A stretch of 8,390 nt of DNA. Source: Firmicutes bacterium UBA4882 (GTDB lineage Bacteria > Bacillota > UBA4882). Below the pieces are notes generated by a model, which was given only the letters and a program-made list of their open reading frames with translations, was not told where the DNA came from and made no database searches. A program made the position numbers and the translations under genes. This document shows, in pieces, positions 1 through 5,682 of the stretch. Position 1 is the first letter of the stretch. Each line of letters begins with the position of its first letter. The stretch is from contig DHDG01000047.1 of the NCBI GenBank assembly GCA_002399265.1, forward strand, positions 92,829 to 101,218. Reading direction: 5' to 3'.

Positions 1-16
1 GCTGTGGCTGTTTGTT

Positions 17-80
17 AAATAAAAAGCTCCCCTTTGCATAGACCCGAAGTTTTGTTTTTCGGGTACTACCCAAAGGGGAG
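17..80 (-). terminator. Long hairpin terminator after the Cys-rich gene
   Basis: The arms at 27-36 and 71-80 pair perfectly over 10 bp (CTCCCCTTTG with CAAAGGGGAG). An inner perfect 7-bp stem pairs 42-48 with 58-64 (ACCCGAA with TTCGGGT). On the minus strand the bases between them can add about 4 more pairs, giving an almost continuous stem of about 21 bp with one mismatch and one bulge. Read on the minus strand, the hairpin is followed by a T-rich tail (TTTTTATTT, 25-17). This fits a Rho-independent terminator for the gene ending at 175. It is longer than most terminators, so another role for the hairpin is possible. Confidence 0.7.
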
Positions 81-93
81 TATAAAACTACTC

Positions 94-155
94 AGACGGA
101 TCGGACTTCGTCTCTGCATGTAGGCTGCCTTCATCGCTACTCTACTCAGCAGCCT
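94..155 (-). other. Two further hairpins in the 3' untranslated region
   Basis: Between the stop codon at 175 and the terminator hairpin there are two more possible stems. One pairs 122-128 with 149-155 (AGGCTGC with GCAGCCT, 7 bp). The other pairs 94-98 with 109-113 (5 bp). With the terminator they make a string of three hairpins in about 140 bases with no open frame of note. The heptamer CTACTCA occurs at both 89-95 and 143-149. I do not recognise a known RNA family here. Confidence 0.35.
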
Positions 156-174
156 TCTTTGGCCGAATTCTGCC

Positions 175-624
175 TTAAACTGCCGCTATTTTTATTTTGC
201 AGCAATCTCCATCCATTAACGTACTCTGCACTGTGATATGTTCATTTTCGACTTCATTGTTCGTGACAGCCGTGATCATTGCTTTCATAGGATCCAGGCA
301 CCAGCCATGGCATGGATTGGCACCACCCATTCTTTTCGAGAGGGCACAAAGTTTGCAGACTGTTGCTGTAGCAATATATCCGTCTACTGCCTTTTCTAAG
401 GCCCAGTTAGCGCAGCCGAAGGTGTCGGCCAGTCTCGAAAAGACTCCCTCAATATTCTCAATTCCTAACTGCTGGTTCATGTAGGGTGCCGTTTGCGACT
501 GCCTTTCCTTTTTCTTTGCCACAACATGCTCAAGCACCTTTAACTTTTCATAGGTATTAACAGTTTCAGCAATTGATGCGGCGTAAGTGTTTTGCATAAT
601 AGCCAGTTTTTTCTCAAGTTCCAT
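175..624 (-). CDS. Small cysteine-rich protein, possible ATC-hydrolase-like family
   Basis: This is a 149-residue protein with no signal peptide or membrane segment. ATG at 624 is the start because AAAGGAG (634-640) lies 9 bases upstream. The first 45 residues are helical and charged. The rest carries seven cysteines: C71, C90, C93, C105, C109, C141 and C142. They are arranged as CxxC at 90-93, PCHGWC at 104-109 and a C-terminal DGDCC at 138-142. A Cys-rich core followed by a GD-C-C strand near the C-terminus recalls the L-2-amino-thiazoline-4-carboxylate hydrolase family, but this is from memory of the family pattern. The Cys/His spacing also fits metal binding. The gene stands alone downstream of tetR, with a TetR-type inverted repeat 56 bases before its start, so it is probably in that regulon. 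The gene is well supported; its function is not. Confidence 0.8.
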   Translation of the reverse strand: MELEKKLAIMQNTYAASIAETVNTYEKLKVLEHVVAKKKERQSQTAPYMNQQLGIENIEGVFSRLADTFGCANWALEKAVDGYIATATVCKLCALSKRMGGANPCHGWCLDPMKAMITAVTNNEVENEHITVQSTLMDGDCCKIKIAAV

Positions 625-633
625 TTTTAAACG

Positions 634-640
634 CTCCTTT
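634..640 (-). promoter_or_regulatory. Ribosome-binding site of the Cys-rich gene
   Basis: AAAGGAG on the minus strand lies 9 bases before the ATG at 624 and settles that start. Confidence 0.75.
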
Positions 641-679
641 ATTATTGTAGTTTTGTTTGTTTCATCTGGGTTGTTTTCT

Positions 680-693
680 TAACGTTCGTTAGA
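680..693 (-). promoter_or_regulatory. TetR-type operator copy upstream of the Cys-rich gene
   Basis: On the minus strand this reads TCTAACGAACGTTA, identical over 14 bases to the site before the M55 peptidase gene (2357-2370). The palindromic core TAACG-N2-CGTTA is intact, but the outer bases on the 3' side (AG instead of GA) break the longer symmetry. It lies 56 bases upstream of the ATG at 624. I could not find a convincing -10 hexamer next to it, unlike the other two sites, so the promoter here is unplaced. Confidence 0.55.
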
Positions 694-803
694 CCTAGTT
701 CGCAAGGGCTGGATTACGCTCATTACGCTGAGGATGCTCTCGTCTAGTCCCGTGTCAGGCCGCCTGCTAAAATCCATGCTAAACTGCCATGTAAATCATC
801 TTG

Positions 804-1367
804 CTAGGCCCCGCTTCTTTGCAGCACTATCGCAATCTCTTCACGGATCTCCTCTTCCGAAAGGAACCGGTTCTTGACTACAATCTGCTCAATCAGGTTT
901 TCCAAGAGGTGCACCAGCGTTCGCACGATCACCGTCCCATCCTGCACACCCTTAAGATGCGGCATTACCAACTGATAATGCCTGGGCAGAATTGACTGCT
1001 CCCATTCATCCATGATTTTCATCAGCTCATCATCACCGTCAAAGGATAAATAGACCTTAACACCCAGGCGATATACCTTTTTATCATAATCGCTTAACTG
1101 GTTCATCCCGTAAACATACTGGGTGTAAAAATCAACGATGTCTTCAGTCTGGAGCTGCTTAGCCTGTCTGGTCAATAGGCTGAAGTAGTCCTTTTTGATG
1201 ATCTCATCAAACAGCTCCTTTTTATTGTTGAAGTAGTAATAAATCATCGGAAGTGAACAATTGACATCCTTTGCGATGTTGCGGATCGTGGTTCCATGAT
1301 AGCCATGCCTGTTAAAATGATCAACCGCTATTTCTTTGATTCGGATTCGCAGTTCTTTATCTGTCAT
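804..1367 (-). CDS. TetR/AcrR-family transcriptional repressor
   Basis: This is a 187-residue DNA-binding regulator of normal TetR length. The N-terminal helix-turn-helix is clear at about residues 26-48: TTIRNIAKDVNCSLPMIYYY, followed by F-NNKKELF. This is the conserved TetR pattern. The remaining 140 residues are the variable helical ligand-binding and dimerisation domain, and the ligand cannot be read from the sequence. I chose ATG at 1367 because GGAAGAG (1377-1383) lies 9 bases upstream. An upstream in-frame ATG at 1385 has no ribosome-binding site and would lie only about 10 bases after the predicted transcription start. The gene sits between two genes that have similar inverted repeats upstream, and it has a variant of the repeat directly after its own -10. 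This suggests autorepression and control of both neighbours. Confidence 0.92.
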   Translation of the reverse strand: MTDKELRIRIKEIAVDHFNRHGYHGTTIRNIAKDVNCSLPMIYYYFNNKKELFDEIIKKDYFSLLTRQAKQLQTEDIVDFYTQYVYGMNQLSDYDKKVYRLGVKVYLSFDGDDELMKIMDEWEQSILPRHYQLVMPHLKGVQDGTVIVRTLVHLLENLIEQIVVKNRFLSEEEIREEIAIVLQRSGA

Positions 1368-1376
1368 AGCCACACA

Positions 1377-1383
1377 CTCTTCC
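1377..1383 (-). promoter_or_regulatory. Ribosome-binding site that decides the tetR start
   Basis: GGAAGAG on the minus strand lies 9 bases before ATG 1367. It overlaps the first codons of the alternative ATG at 1385, so it argues for the shorter protein. Confidence 0.55.
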
Positions 1384-1386
1384 ATT

Positions 1387-1400
1387 TAACATTTCGTTAG
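1387..1400 (-). promoter_or_regulatory. Variant TetR-type operator in front of tetR
   Basis: On the minus strand this reads CTAACGAAATGTTA. It is the same inverted repeat as at 680 and 2355, but with one extra base between the half-sites and a weaker second half (TGTTA for CGTTA). It begins one base after the -10 hexamer TATGAT, the same placement as at the M55 peptidase promoter. It probably serves autorepression, with weaker binding than the perfect site. Confidence 0.5.
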
Positions 1401-1401
1401 G

Positions 1402-1430
1402 ATCATAGCGCAGAATGACATATCATGCAA
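1402..1430 (-). promoter_or_regulatory. tetR promoter
   Basis: On the minus strand TTGCAT (1425-1430) is followed by a 17-base spacer and TATGAT (1402-1407). The -10 matches the vegetative consensus at 5 of 6 bases and the spacing is ideal. It lies after the stop codon of the M55 gene, so tetR can be transcribed independently. The predicted transcription start falls inside the operator-like repeat. Confidence 0.55.
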
Positions 1431-1456
1431 TCCCGGGGCCCATCCGCAAAGCGTGC

Positions 1457-2260
1457 CTAAAAAGGCATGATCCCGTCCAGTTCATTGCCGGATTTCTCTA
1501 CTGTCAGAGGATCCAGCCGCAGGATGCCAGCCCTCTGAGCATTTTGATCGGCGTATTTTTCTTCGGTAAAGCGCACTTGTGCGGTATAAGGCGGTTCGAT
1601 GCGGAATGGCGCTATTTTCCCGACAAGGTTCATGGCACGTCGAGCCGATTCGCGAATAACTTCTTGTGCACGGACAGGCGAAAGCGAAATCAGCGGGGCC
1701 TGTGTAAAAACTCCTACGGGCGATGGCGATAACCCTTCCTTTACGACAGCGGTTTCGACGCCTGGTATCAGCGCGCGAACTTCATTAGCTGCAGCTTGGT
1801 CACCGGCTAGAAAGACGCATGGGATACCGGCCATTCCCAATGTGGCACAGTTCAGACCAATTTCTCCAAGCATGAGTCCGTTCAGGCGACATTCAGAAAT
1901 AAAGCCTGTAAAGCTGTGGGCCAAAACAGCACGCGGTGTTCCGGCCATGGCATGAAAGCCTAACAGGAACATGGCATCAAAACCCTCAAACCCTACCGGA
2001 CCGCTTTCGCCGGCACCCATTACTAAACGGCAGGCCGGGTGCAGTAACTCCACATCAATGCCTCCGGGGAACGGGCCGTGACCATCCCAGGCCGCAATTT
2101 CGGTCGCCCCACCCTGTAGTGCACCTTCAACAAGGGCGTTCAATTCCAGCGTTGCCATACGACGTGCCTGCTCATAGAATTTGCCGTCAAACCAGCACTG
2201 TTGACGGTGATCGACCACTCCGGCAGTGCCTTCCAGATCGCAAATGACATAGATTTTCAC
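1457..2260 (-). CDS. M55-family D-aminopeptidase (DppA-like)
   Basis: This is a 267-residue cytoplasmic metallopeptidase, close to the 274 residues of Bacillus DppA. That zinc enzyme releases N-terminal D-amino acids from short peptides such as D-Ala-D-Ala. All the known active-site positions can be seen: D8 and E10 in DLEG, H61 in WDGHG, H103 in GFHAM, H115 in AHSFTG, and E133 in LGEIG. In DppA the zinc ligands are D8, E10, H60, H104 and E133, and the nucleophile is H115. The start is GTG at 2260 (VKIYVICDLEG), 9 bases after a strong AGGAGAGGGGGG ribosome-binding site. No peptide-transporter genes lie beside it, unlike the Bacillus dpp operon. Its promoter overlaps a perfect TetR-type inverted repeat, so it is probably controlled by the downstream tetR product. 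D-aminopeptidase activity is inferred; some family members have other peptide substrates. Confidence 0.93.
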   Translation of the reverse strand: MKIYVICDLEGTAGVVDHRQQCWFDGKFYEQARRMATLELNALVEGALQGGATEIAAWDGHGPFPGGIDVELLHPACRLVMGAGESGPVGFEGFDAMFLLGFHAMAGTPRAVLAHSFTGFISECRLNGLMLGEIGLNCATLGMAGIPCVFLAGDQAAANEVRALIPGVETAVVKEGLSPSPVGVFTQAPLISLSPVRAQEVIRESARRAMNLVGKIAPFRIEPPYTAQVRFTEEKYADQNAQRAGILRLDPLTVEKSGNELDGIMPF

Positions 2261-2301
2261 AATTAACCGCCCCCCTCTCCTTTATCGTCTAGCCCTTCTT
2301 A

Positions 2302-2337
2302 CCAGTTATGCCAGTTTCACCAGTTTTACCAGTTTTG
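2302..2337 (-). repeat. Four 9-bp tandem repeats in the peptidase leader
   Basis: Four adjacent 9-mers start at 2302, 2311, 2320 and 2329 on the plus strand: CCAGTTATG, CCAGTTTCA, CCAGTTTTA and CCAGTTTTG. They lie between the promoter/operator and the ribosome-binding site of the M55 gene, inside its predicted 5' untranslated region. On the minus strand one frame reads as Gly-X-Thr triplets, like a short collagen-like stretch, but that frame has no start codon and ends in TAG soon after. Confidence 0.8.
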
Positions 2338-2354
2338 CCGAAAAACTTGTTTAA

Positions 2355-2370
2355 TCTAACGTTCGTTAGA
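2355..2370 (-). promoter_or_regulatory. Perfect TetR-type operator at the M55 peptidase promoter
   Basis: TCTAACG-N2-CGTTAGA is an inverted repeat with perfect 7-bp arms around a 2-bp centre. It touches the -10 hexamer of the minus-strand promoter, so it covers the likely transcription start. A bound dimer would block the polymerase. It also lies upstream of the plus-strand lipoprotein gene at 2468, which could be affected too. Confidence 0.65.
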
Positions 2371-2399
2371 ATGATATCATATTGTGTTTCATGGTGCAA
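2371..2399 (-). promoter_or_regulatory. M55 peptidase promoter
   Basis: On the minus strand TTGCAC (2394-2399) is followed by exactly 17 bases and TATCAT (2371-2376). This is the same layout as the tetR promoter (TTGCAT-17-TATGAT). The -10 sits in the perfect palindrome ATGATATCAT (2371-2380), so a TATCAT hexamer is also present on the plus strand toward the lipoprotein genes, though no good -35 was seen for it. Confidence 0.6.
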
Positions 2400-2467
2400 C
2401 AGAAATTTGGAGTACGTTGGTTTTTTTTTGATAATTTTTTGACGGCATTGCATTTGGGGGGCTTGTA

Positions 2468-3067
2468 TTGAAGCGCACTTATGTCGCGCTCGCCCTGCTC
2501 ATCATGATCCTCATCGCTGTCACGGGCTGTGCCAGTGCCAAAAAGGGCAGACTCGATTTTGCAATGGATCTCTCGTCGCTTCTTAAAAACGAAGCCGTTA
2601 GCCGGGCTGGCATCACCAAAGTCACTGTGACCTTGACGCGCACCGGTTATGACACCATTATCCAGGACCTTACGGTAAGTAATAACGTGGCCACCGGAAG
2701 AGTGGACAACCTCGCTGCCGGTTACTGGAAAGTGAAAGTGGTGGTCTTTGATGGTACCACAGCACTATTTACCGGCGAGCGCGATATTGAAATTGTTGCT
2801 GGTTTAGTGCAACAGGTCACCATTCTAGTTGATCCAGGCACCGACCCGCCCACTACCGGCTCCATTGCATTTAATATCGGCCTTAACCCGTTTCCAGACT
2901 TTAAACCTCAATATCAGCCAATCAGCCAGGGGCATGATAAGGGGGAGTCTGGGTGTGAAACGTTTTTTAATCGCGTTACTCTTGATCTTCATGATCATGG
3001 TCACATTTATTGGTTGCGCGCGAACGGGCAGCGTCGGCATTTCCATAGATTTATCATCGCTTGTTGA
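2468..3067 (+). CDS. Lipoprotein, probably a truncated paralog of the next gene
   Basis: The start is TTG at 2468, preceded by six G residues (2456-2461) at a normal distance. Residues 1-21 form a lipoprotein signal peptide: KR, a hydrophobic core, then VTGC with C21 as the lipidation site. Residues 22 to about 145 form a beta-rich domain (DLSSLL, ITKVTVTLTR, ATGRVDNLAAGYWKVKV, FTGERDIEIVAG). It aligns without large gaps to the first 145 residues of the following protein. After about residue 150 the similarity stops. The last 37 residues come from sequence that encodes the next gene in another frame, so they are unlikely to be real protein. The TGATAA pair at 2935-2940 is in a different frame and lies directly before the next gene's ribosome-binding site. 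A small frameshift may therefore have destroyed the natural end. Alternatively a deletion removed the propeller part. Confidence 0.7.
   Translation: MKRTYVALALLIMILIAVTGCASAKKGRLDFAMDLSSLLKNEAVSRAGITKVTVTLTRTGYDTIIQDLTVSNNVATGRVDNLAAGYWKVKVVVFDGTTALFTGERDIEIVAGLVQQVTILVDPGTDPPTTGSIAFNIGLNPFPDFKPQYQPISQGHDKGESGCETFFNRVTLDLHDHGHIYWLRANGQRRHFHRFIIAC
2939..2947 (+). promoter_or_regulatory. Ribosome-binding site that decides the second lipoprotein start
   Basis: AAGGGGGAG lies 7 bases before GTG 2955. It selects this GTG over the in-frame ATGs further upstream, which would put extra residues ahead of the signal peptide. Confidence 0.75.
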
Positions 3068-4253
3068 ATCCGACGCCCCGAACCCATCTGAGATTACCAG
3101 GGCGATTATCACTCTGAGACAAAAGGGGCAGGACATCATCACGCGCCAGCTGCCCATTAGCAACAATACCGCCACGGGCCAAATCGACGACCTTGCAGAA
3201 GGTTACTGGGAGCTCAATCTGCAGGTTTTCGACGGGGTGGCAATGATATTTACCGGCGATTGCGAGATTGAAGTTCTTGCCAATATAGTCCGCCAGTACA
3301 ACCTCCGAATTGATCCCGGTGACGGCGAGTCCAACATCGGTTCCATTTCGTTTGTCATTGATATCAACCCTATGATCGGCTATAAACTGATCCCCCAGCG
3401 GGTTAAAGCCTTTGCAATGGACAGTGTCAGCGGCAAGCTGTATATCCTGGATGTCGCCAATAAAATTACTGCCTATCACGCTGACACAATGAGCTGTGAA
3501 AGAGACTATGCTCTGGAACAGACACCCTCCACTATACGGCTCAATTGGGATAACACAGCGCTCTTAGTGGGTTACCCGAGCGGTATCATTGATTCGTTGG
3601 ATATTGACACCGGGGAATCAACGCAAATAGCGGATCTTGCGATGCCAGCTGGAACGATCTTACCCTTTGGGGAAAAGTATCTCCTGGTCAGCAACGCGCA
3701 AAACTACTCGGGAATGTTAAAAGTCTGGAATAACGCTACAGGCATGGTTGTGGATACAGAAAACATCGCTAATCTTACCAGTAGTGCCTGCGCGTTGAAT
3801 CCTTCGATCAATACCGCCTATTTGCCCGGTTTGAATTATCTGTACCGCATCCGGCTAAATTACGATACTGGAGAGATGACTGTTTCCAGTAGCGGTTATT
3901 CCTCCCAACCAGGAAAAGCTTGGGTTGCCTTCAATGATTCCAGACTGATCGTCAGCAATGGCTCGATTCTTGCCTGCTCAATATATACCGATGATTTACA
4001 TTATACCGGCCAATTGGGGAATGGAATTGTTGATTTAGTTAACGATGATACTCGTGGCGGCCTGTACTATATAACTGAGGATCCAGGCAGACTTTACGCC
4101 ATGCGCCATTCCGGCATGTCGGTCAATGCGTATGCCGACCTAGATGGCACTCCTGCGTTTCTCTTTCAAACTTCTGACAAGATTATCGTCATTGTCGTGG
4201 ATGATGGAAATTACTACACCAAAATCTGGACGAAAGCAGAATTCGGGTTTTGA
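2955..4253 (+). CDS. Lipoprotein with N-terminal beta domain and beta-propeller-like region
   Basis: This is a 432-residue predicted lipoprotein. The GTG at 2955 gives a classic signal peptide (MKRFLIALLLIFMIMVTFIGC) with the lipidation cysteine at residue 21. The protein should be anchored outside the cytoplasmic membrane. Residues 22 to about 145 repeat the beta domain of the preceding gene (DLSSLV, ATGQIDDLAEGYWELNLQVF, FTGDCEIEV). From about residue 155 to the end there are repeated blade-like strands, such as SGKLYILD, NTALLVGYPSG, EKYLLVSNA, GGLYYITE and RLYAMRH, which suggest a beta-propeller. Such propellers usually bind proteins or sugars, and no catalytic motif is visible. The gene overlaps the previous reading frame by 113 bases and ends before a strong terminator. 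I do not recognise a named family. Confidence 0.88.
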   Translation: MKRFLIALLLIFMIMVTFIGCARTGSVGISIDLSSLVESDAPNPSEITRAIITLRQKGQDIITRQLPISNNTATGQIDDLAEGYWELNLQVFDGVAMIFTGDCEIEVLANIVRQYNLRIDPGDGESNIGSISFVIDINPMIGYKLIPQRVKAFAMDSVSGKLYILDVANKITAYHADTMSCERDYALEQTPSTIRLNWDNTALLVGYPSGIIDSLDIDTGESTQIADLAMPAGTILPFGEKYLLVSNAQNYSGMLKVWNNATGMVVDTENIANLTSSACALNPSINTAYLPGLNYLYRIRLNYDTGEMTVSSSGYSSQPGKAWVAFNDSRLIVSNGSILACSIYTDDLHYTGQLGNGIVDLVNDDTRGGLYYITEDPGRLYAMRHSGMSVNAYADLDGTPAFLFQTSDKIIVIVVDDGNYYTKIWTKAEFGF

Positions 4254-4290
4254 ATTTCCGCCGTAATTTCTGCCGTAAGGATAAGGTCAA

Positions 4291-4323
4291 AAAGGGCGTT
4301 CCGCGATTTGCGGAGCGCCCTTT
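4291..4323 (+). terminator. Hairpin terminator between convergent genes
   Basis: The 14-base arms 4291-4304 (AAAGGGCGTTCCGC) and 4310-4323 (GCGGAGCGCCCTTT) pair fully, with one G-U pair and a 5-base loop. On the plus strand the hairpin ends in TTT followed by GAAATTG. On the minus strand it ends in TTTTT. It could therefore stop transcription from the lipoprotein genes and from the M29 gene coming the other way. Confidence 0.75.
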
Positions 4324-4332
4324 GAAATTGAG

Positions 4333-4370
4333 AACTTTGGGGACGGGCCCCCTTGGCCCCCTGGGTGGCC
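4333..4370. repeat. Fragment of the REP-like element plus a C-rich run
   Basis: AACTTTGGGGACGG (4333-4346) matches the outer end of the element at 5743-5756 in reverse complement over 14 bases. The rest of the element is absent and is replaced by runs such as GGCCCCCTTGGCCCCCTGGG. This looks like a damaged copy next to the intact one that begins at 4371. Confidence 0.5.
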
Positions 4371-4441
4371 CCTTGGGGACGGTTCTAAAAGTGCCGTTTC
4401 CCACATAATGGTGTTTGGCACTTTTAGAACCGTCCCCAAGG
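4371..4441. repeat. REP-like inverted repeat element, copy 1
   Basis: The 25-bp arms 4371-4395 and 4417-4441 are perfect inverted copies around a 21-base centre. Each arm contains GGGGACGGTTCTAAAAGTGC or its complement. The element lies 5 bases beyond the M29 stop codon. Repeats with GGGGACGGTTCT ends are common in genomes of Clostridia and are commonly compared with REP elements moved by single-domain Y1 transposases. That link is from general knowledge; no transposase is present here. Confidence 0.85.
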
Positions 4442-4446
4442 TTCCG

Positions 4447-5553
4447 CTAGCCGATCAAGAAGCGGCCGTTGCGGTAGATGACTTCGCCATCGGCGGTAAT
4501 CTCGCCACCGCCGCGCATATCGCACAGCATGTCCCAATGGATGGCGGAGAAGTTTTGACCGCCCGTTTCGGGATAGCAGTTGCCGACTGCCAGGTGCACG
4601 GTACCGCCAATTTTCTCGTCAAACAGCATGTTACGGGTGAAGCGCTGTATTCCGTAGTTGGTGCCGACCGCAATTTCGCCGACAAAGCGTGCTCCTGCAT
4701 CGGTGTCAAGCACCGTTTGGAGCAACTCCTCGCCTTGCGCTGCCGAGGCTCCCACAACTTTGCCATCCTTGAACTCCAGCTGGATATCTTCAATAGCACG
4801 TCCAGCGTAGATCCCGGGGAAAGAAAAACGGATTTTACCGTTGACCGTGTTTTCAATCGGGGATGTAAAGACTTCGCCATCCGGAAAATTGTTCTGACCG
4901 GAGCAATTAACCCATTTGCGCCCTGCCGCTGAAAAAGTCAGGTCCGTATCCTGTGCTTGAATGCGGAACTGTTTCTTGGTATCAAGGTATTTGACAATTC
5001 TGGCCTGGATGGCATCAATCTTGCGCCACTCCGCCACCGGGTCTTCCTTATCCAGCAGACAGGCGTTGTAGACAAAATCCTCATACTCAAACAGCCCCAT
5101 ACTGGCTTCCTGAGCGTCGGCATGGGTTGGGAACTGTGTGCCGCACCAGTTCAGCTCGCCTTTGAGGGTTCTTTCGTCAAAGATGCGCTCAAACTCTGTG
5201 CGGGCGCGGCGGGATCTGCGAATTTTCTGCGGATCCACCCCGGAAAGCTGTTTGGTATTATAATCGCCCCAAATCACCAGGTAAGCCTGGTACTCACGGG
5301 CAACAACCATTTCACGCGGTGAGAAAGCGTCAAAGTGATCATCACTACCGTACCTGTAAAACAGCTCGTCCAAGCCTTCGACCAATGTATGTACTTCCGG
5401 ATGTGCCCCAGCTTCCAAGGCGGCGCGGTAGCACTCATGAACCAGCGGCAACGCCATATAGGGGGCCTTAATAATCAGGCGATCGCCTTTCTTCAAATTC
5501 AGCGAATAGTGAACTAGCACATCTGCCATGCGTGTGATCCTGGGATCTGCCAT
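4447..5553 (-). CDS. M29-family metal-dependent aminopeptidase
   Basis: This is a 368-residue protein of the AmpS/PepS/AmpT group (thermophilic aminopeptidase family M29). These cytoplasmic enzymes carry two metal ions and remove N-terminal residues from peptides. The expected metal ligands are visible: E227 in NFPDGEVFTSP, E293 in VGEIAVGTN, H320 in GGTVHLAVGN, and H339 and D341 in IHWDM. The N-terminal half has the usual family opening (KKGDRLIIKA) and a helical/Rossmann-like layout, and the length is slightly below the typical 400-410. The start is ATG at 5553, with AAAAGGAG (5563-5570) 9 bases upstream. In-frame TTG codons at 5559 and 5562 lie too close to that site. The gene stands alone and is bracketed by two copies of the REP-like repeat. 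It may work in general peptide turnover together with the M55 enzyme, but nothing in the sequence links them. Confidence 0.93.
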   Translation of the reverse strand: MADPRITRMADVLVHYSLNLKKGDRLIIKAPYMALPLVHECYRAALEAGAHPEVHTLVEGLDELFYRYGSDDHFDAFSPREMVVAREYQAYLVIWGDYNTKQLSGVDPQKIRRSRRARTEFERIFDERTLKGELNWCGTQFPTHADAQEASMGLFEYEDFVYNACLLDKEDPVAEWRKIDAIQARIVKYLDTKKQFRIQAQDTDLTFSAAGRKWVNCSGQNNFPDGEVFTSPIENTVNGKIRFSFPGIYAGRAIEDIQLEFKDGKVVGASAAQGEELLQTVLDTDAGARFVGEIAVGTNYGIQRFTRNMLFDEKIGGTVHLAVGNCYPETGGQNFSAIHWDMLCDMRGGGEITADGEVIYRNGRFLIG

Positions 5554-5562
5554 CTGCAACAA

Positions 5563-5570
5563 CTCCTTTT
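5563..5570 (-). promoter_or_regulatory. Ribosome-binding site that decides the M29 start
   Basis: AAAAGGAG on the minus strand lies 9 bases before ATG 5553. It is too close to the upstream TTG codons to serve them. Confidence 0.8.
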
Positions 5571-5581
5571 TCTGCGATCTG

Positions 5582-5640
5582 TTGAGGACAGGTTAATTTG
5601 CTTTTGGCTCGAAATGATCCGATTGGGGACAGACTTATCT
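5582..5640. repeat. Two degenerate GGGGACAG-type sequences
   Basis: TTGGGGACAGACTTATC (5623-5639) and TTGAGGACAGGTTAA (5582-5596) resemble each other and the GGGGACGG ends of the neighbouring element. No inverted partner was found. They may be remnants of related repeats in the leader of the M29 gene. Confidence 0.3.
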
Positions 5641-5682
5641 TAATCATTATTCGGGATGAGTGGGAACAATCCTGCGGAGGCG

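Noticed and set aside
1383..1385. Upstream ATG giving a six-residue longer TetR protein
   Set aside because: No ribosome-binding site precedes it, and it falls almost at the predicted transcription start. GGAAGAG fits the ATG at 1367.
2302..2337. CRISPR-like array
   Set aside because: The repeats are 9 bp, directly adjacent and without spacers; they are a simple tandem repeat.
2829..2954. In-frame extension upstream of the second lipoprotein
   Set aside because: It would put 42 residues before a clear signal peptide. The GTG at 2955 has a strong ribosome-binding site.
4408..4932. Open frame of 174 codons on the plus strand
   Set aside because: It starts inside the REP-like element and runs antisense to the M29 gene.
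5554..5562. TTG start three codons upstream in the M29 gene
   Set aside because: It is adjacent to the AAAAGGAG site with no spacing; the ATG at 5553 has 9 bases.
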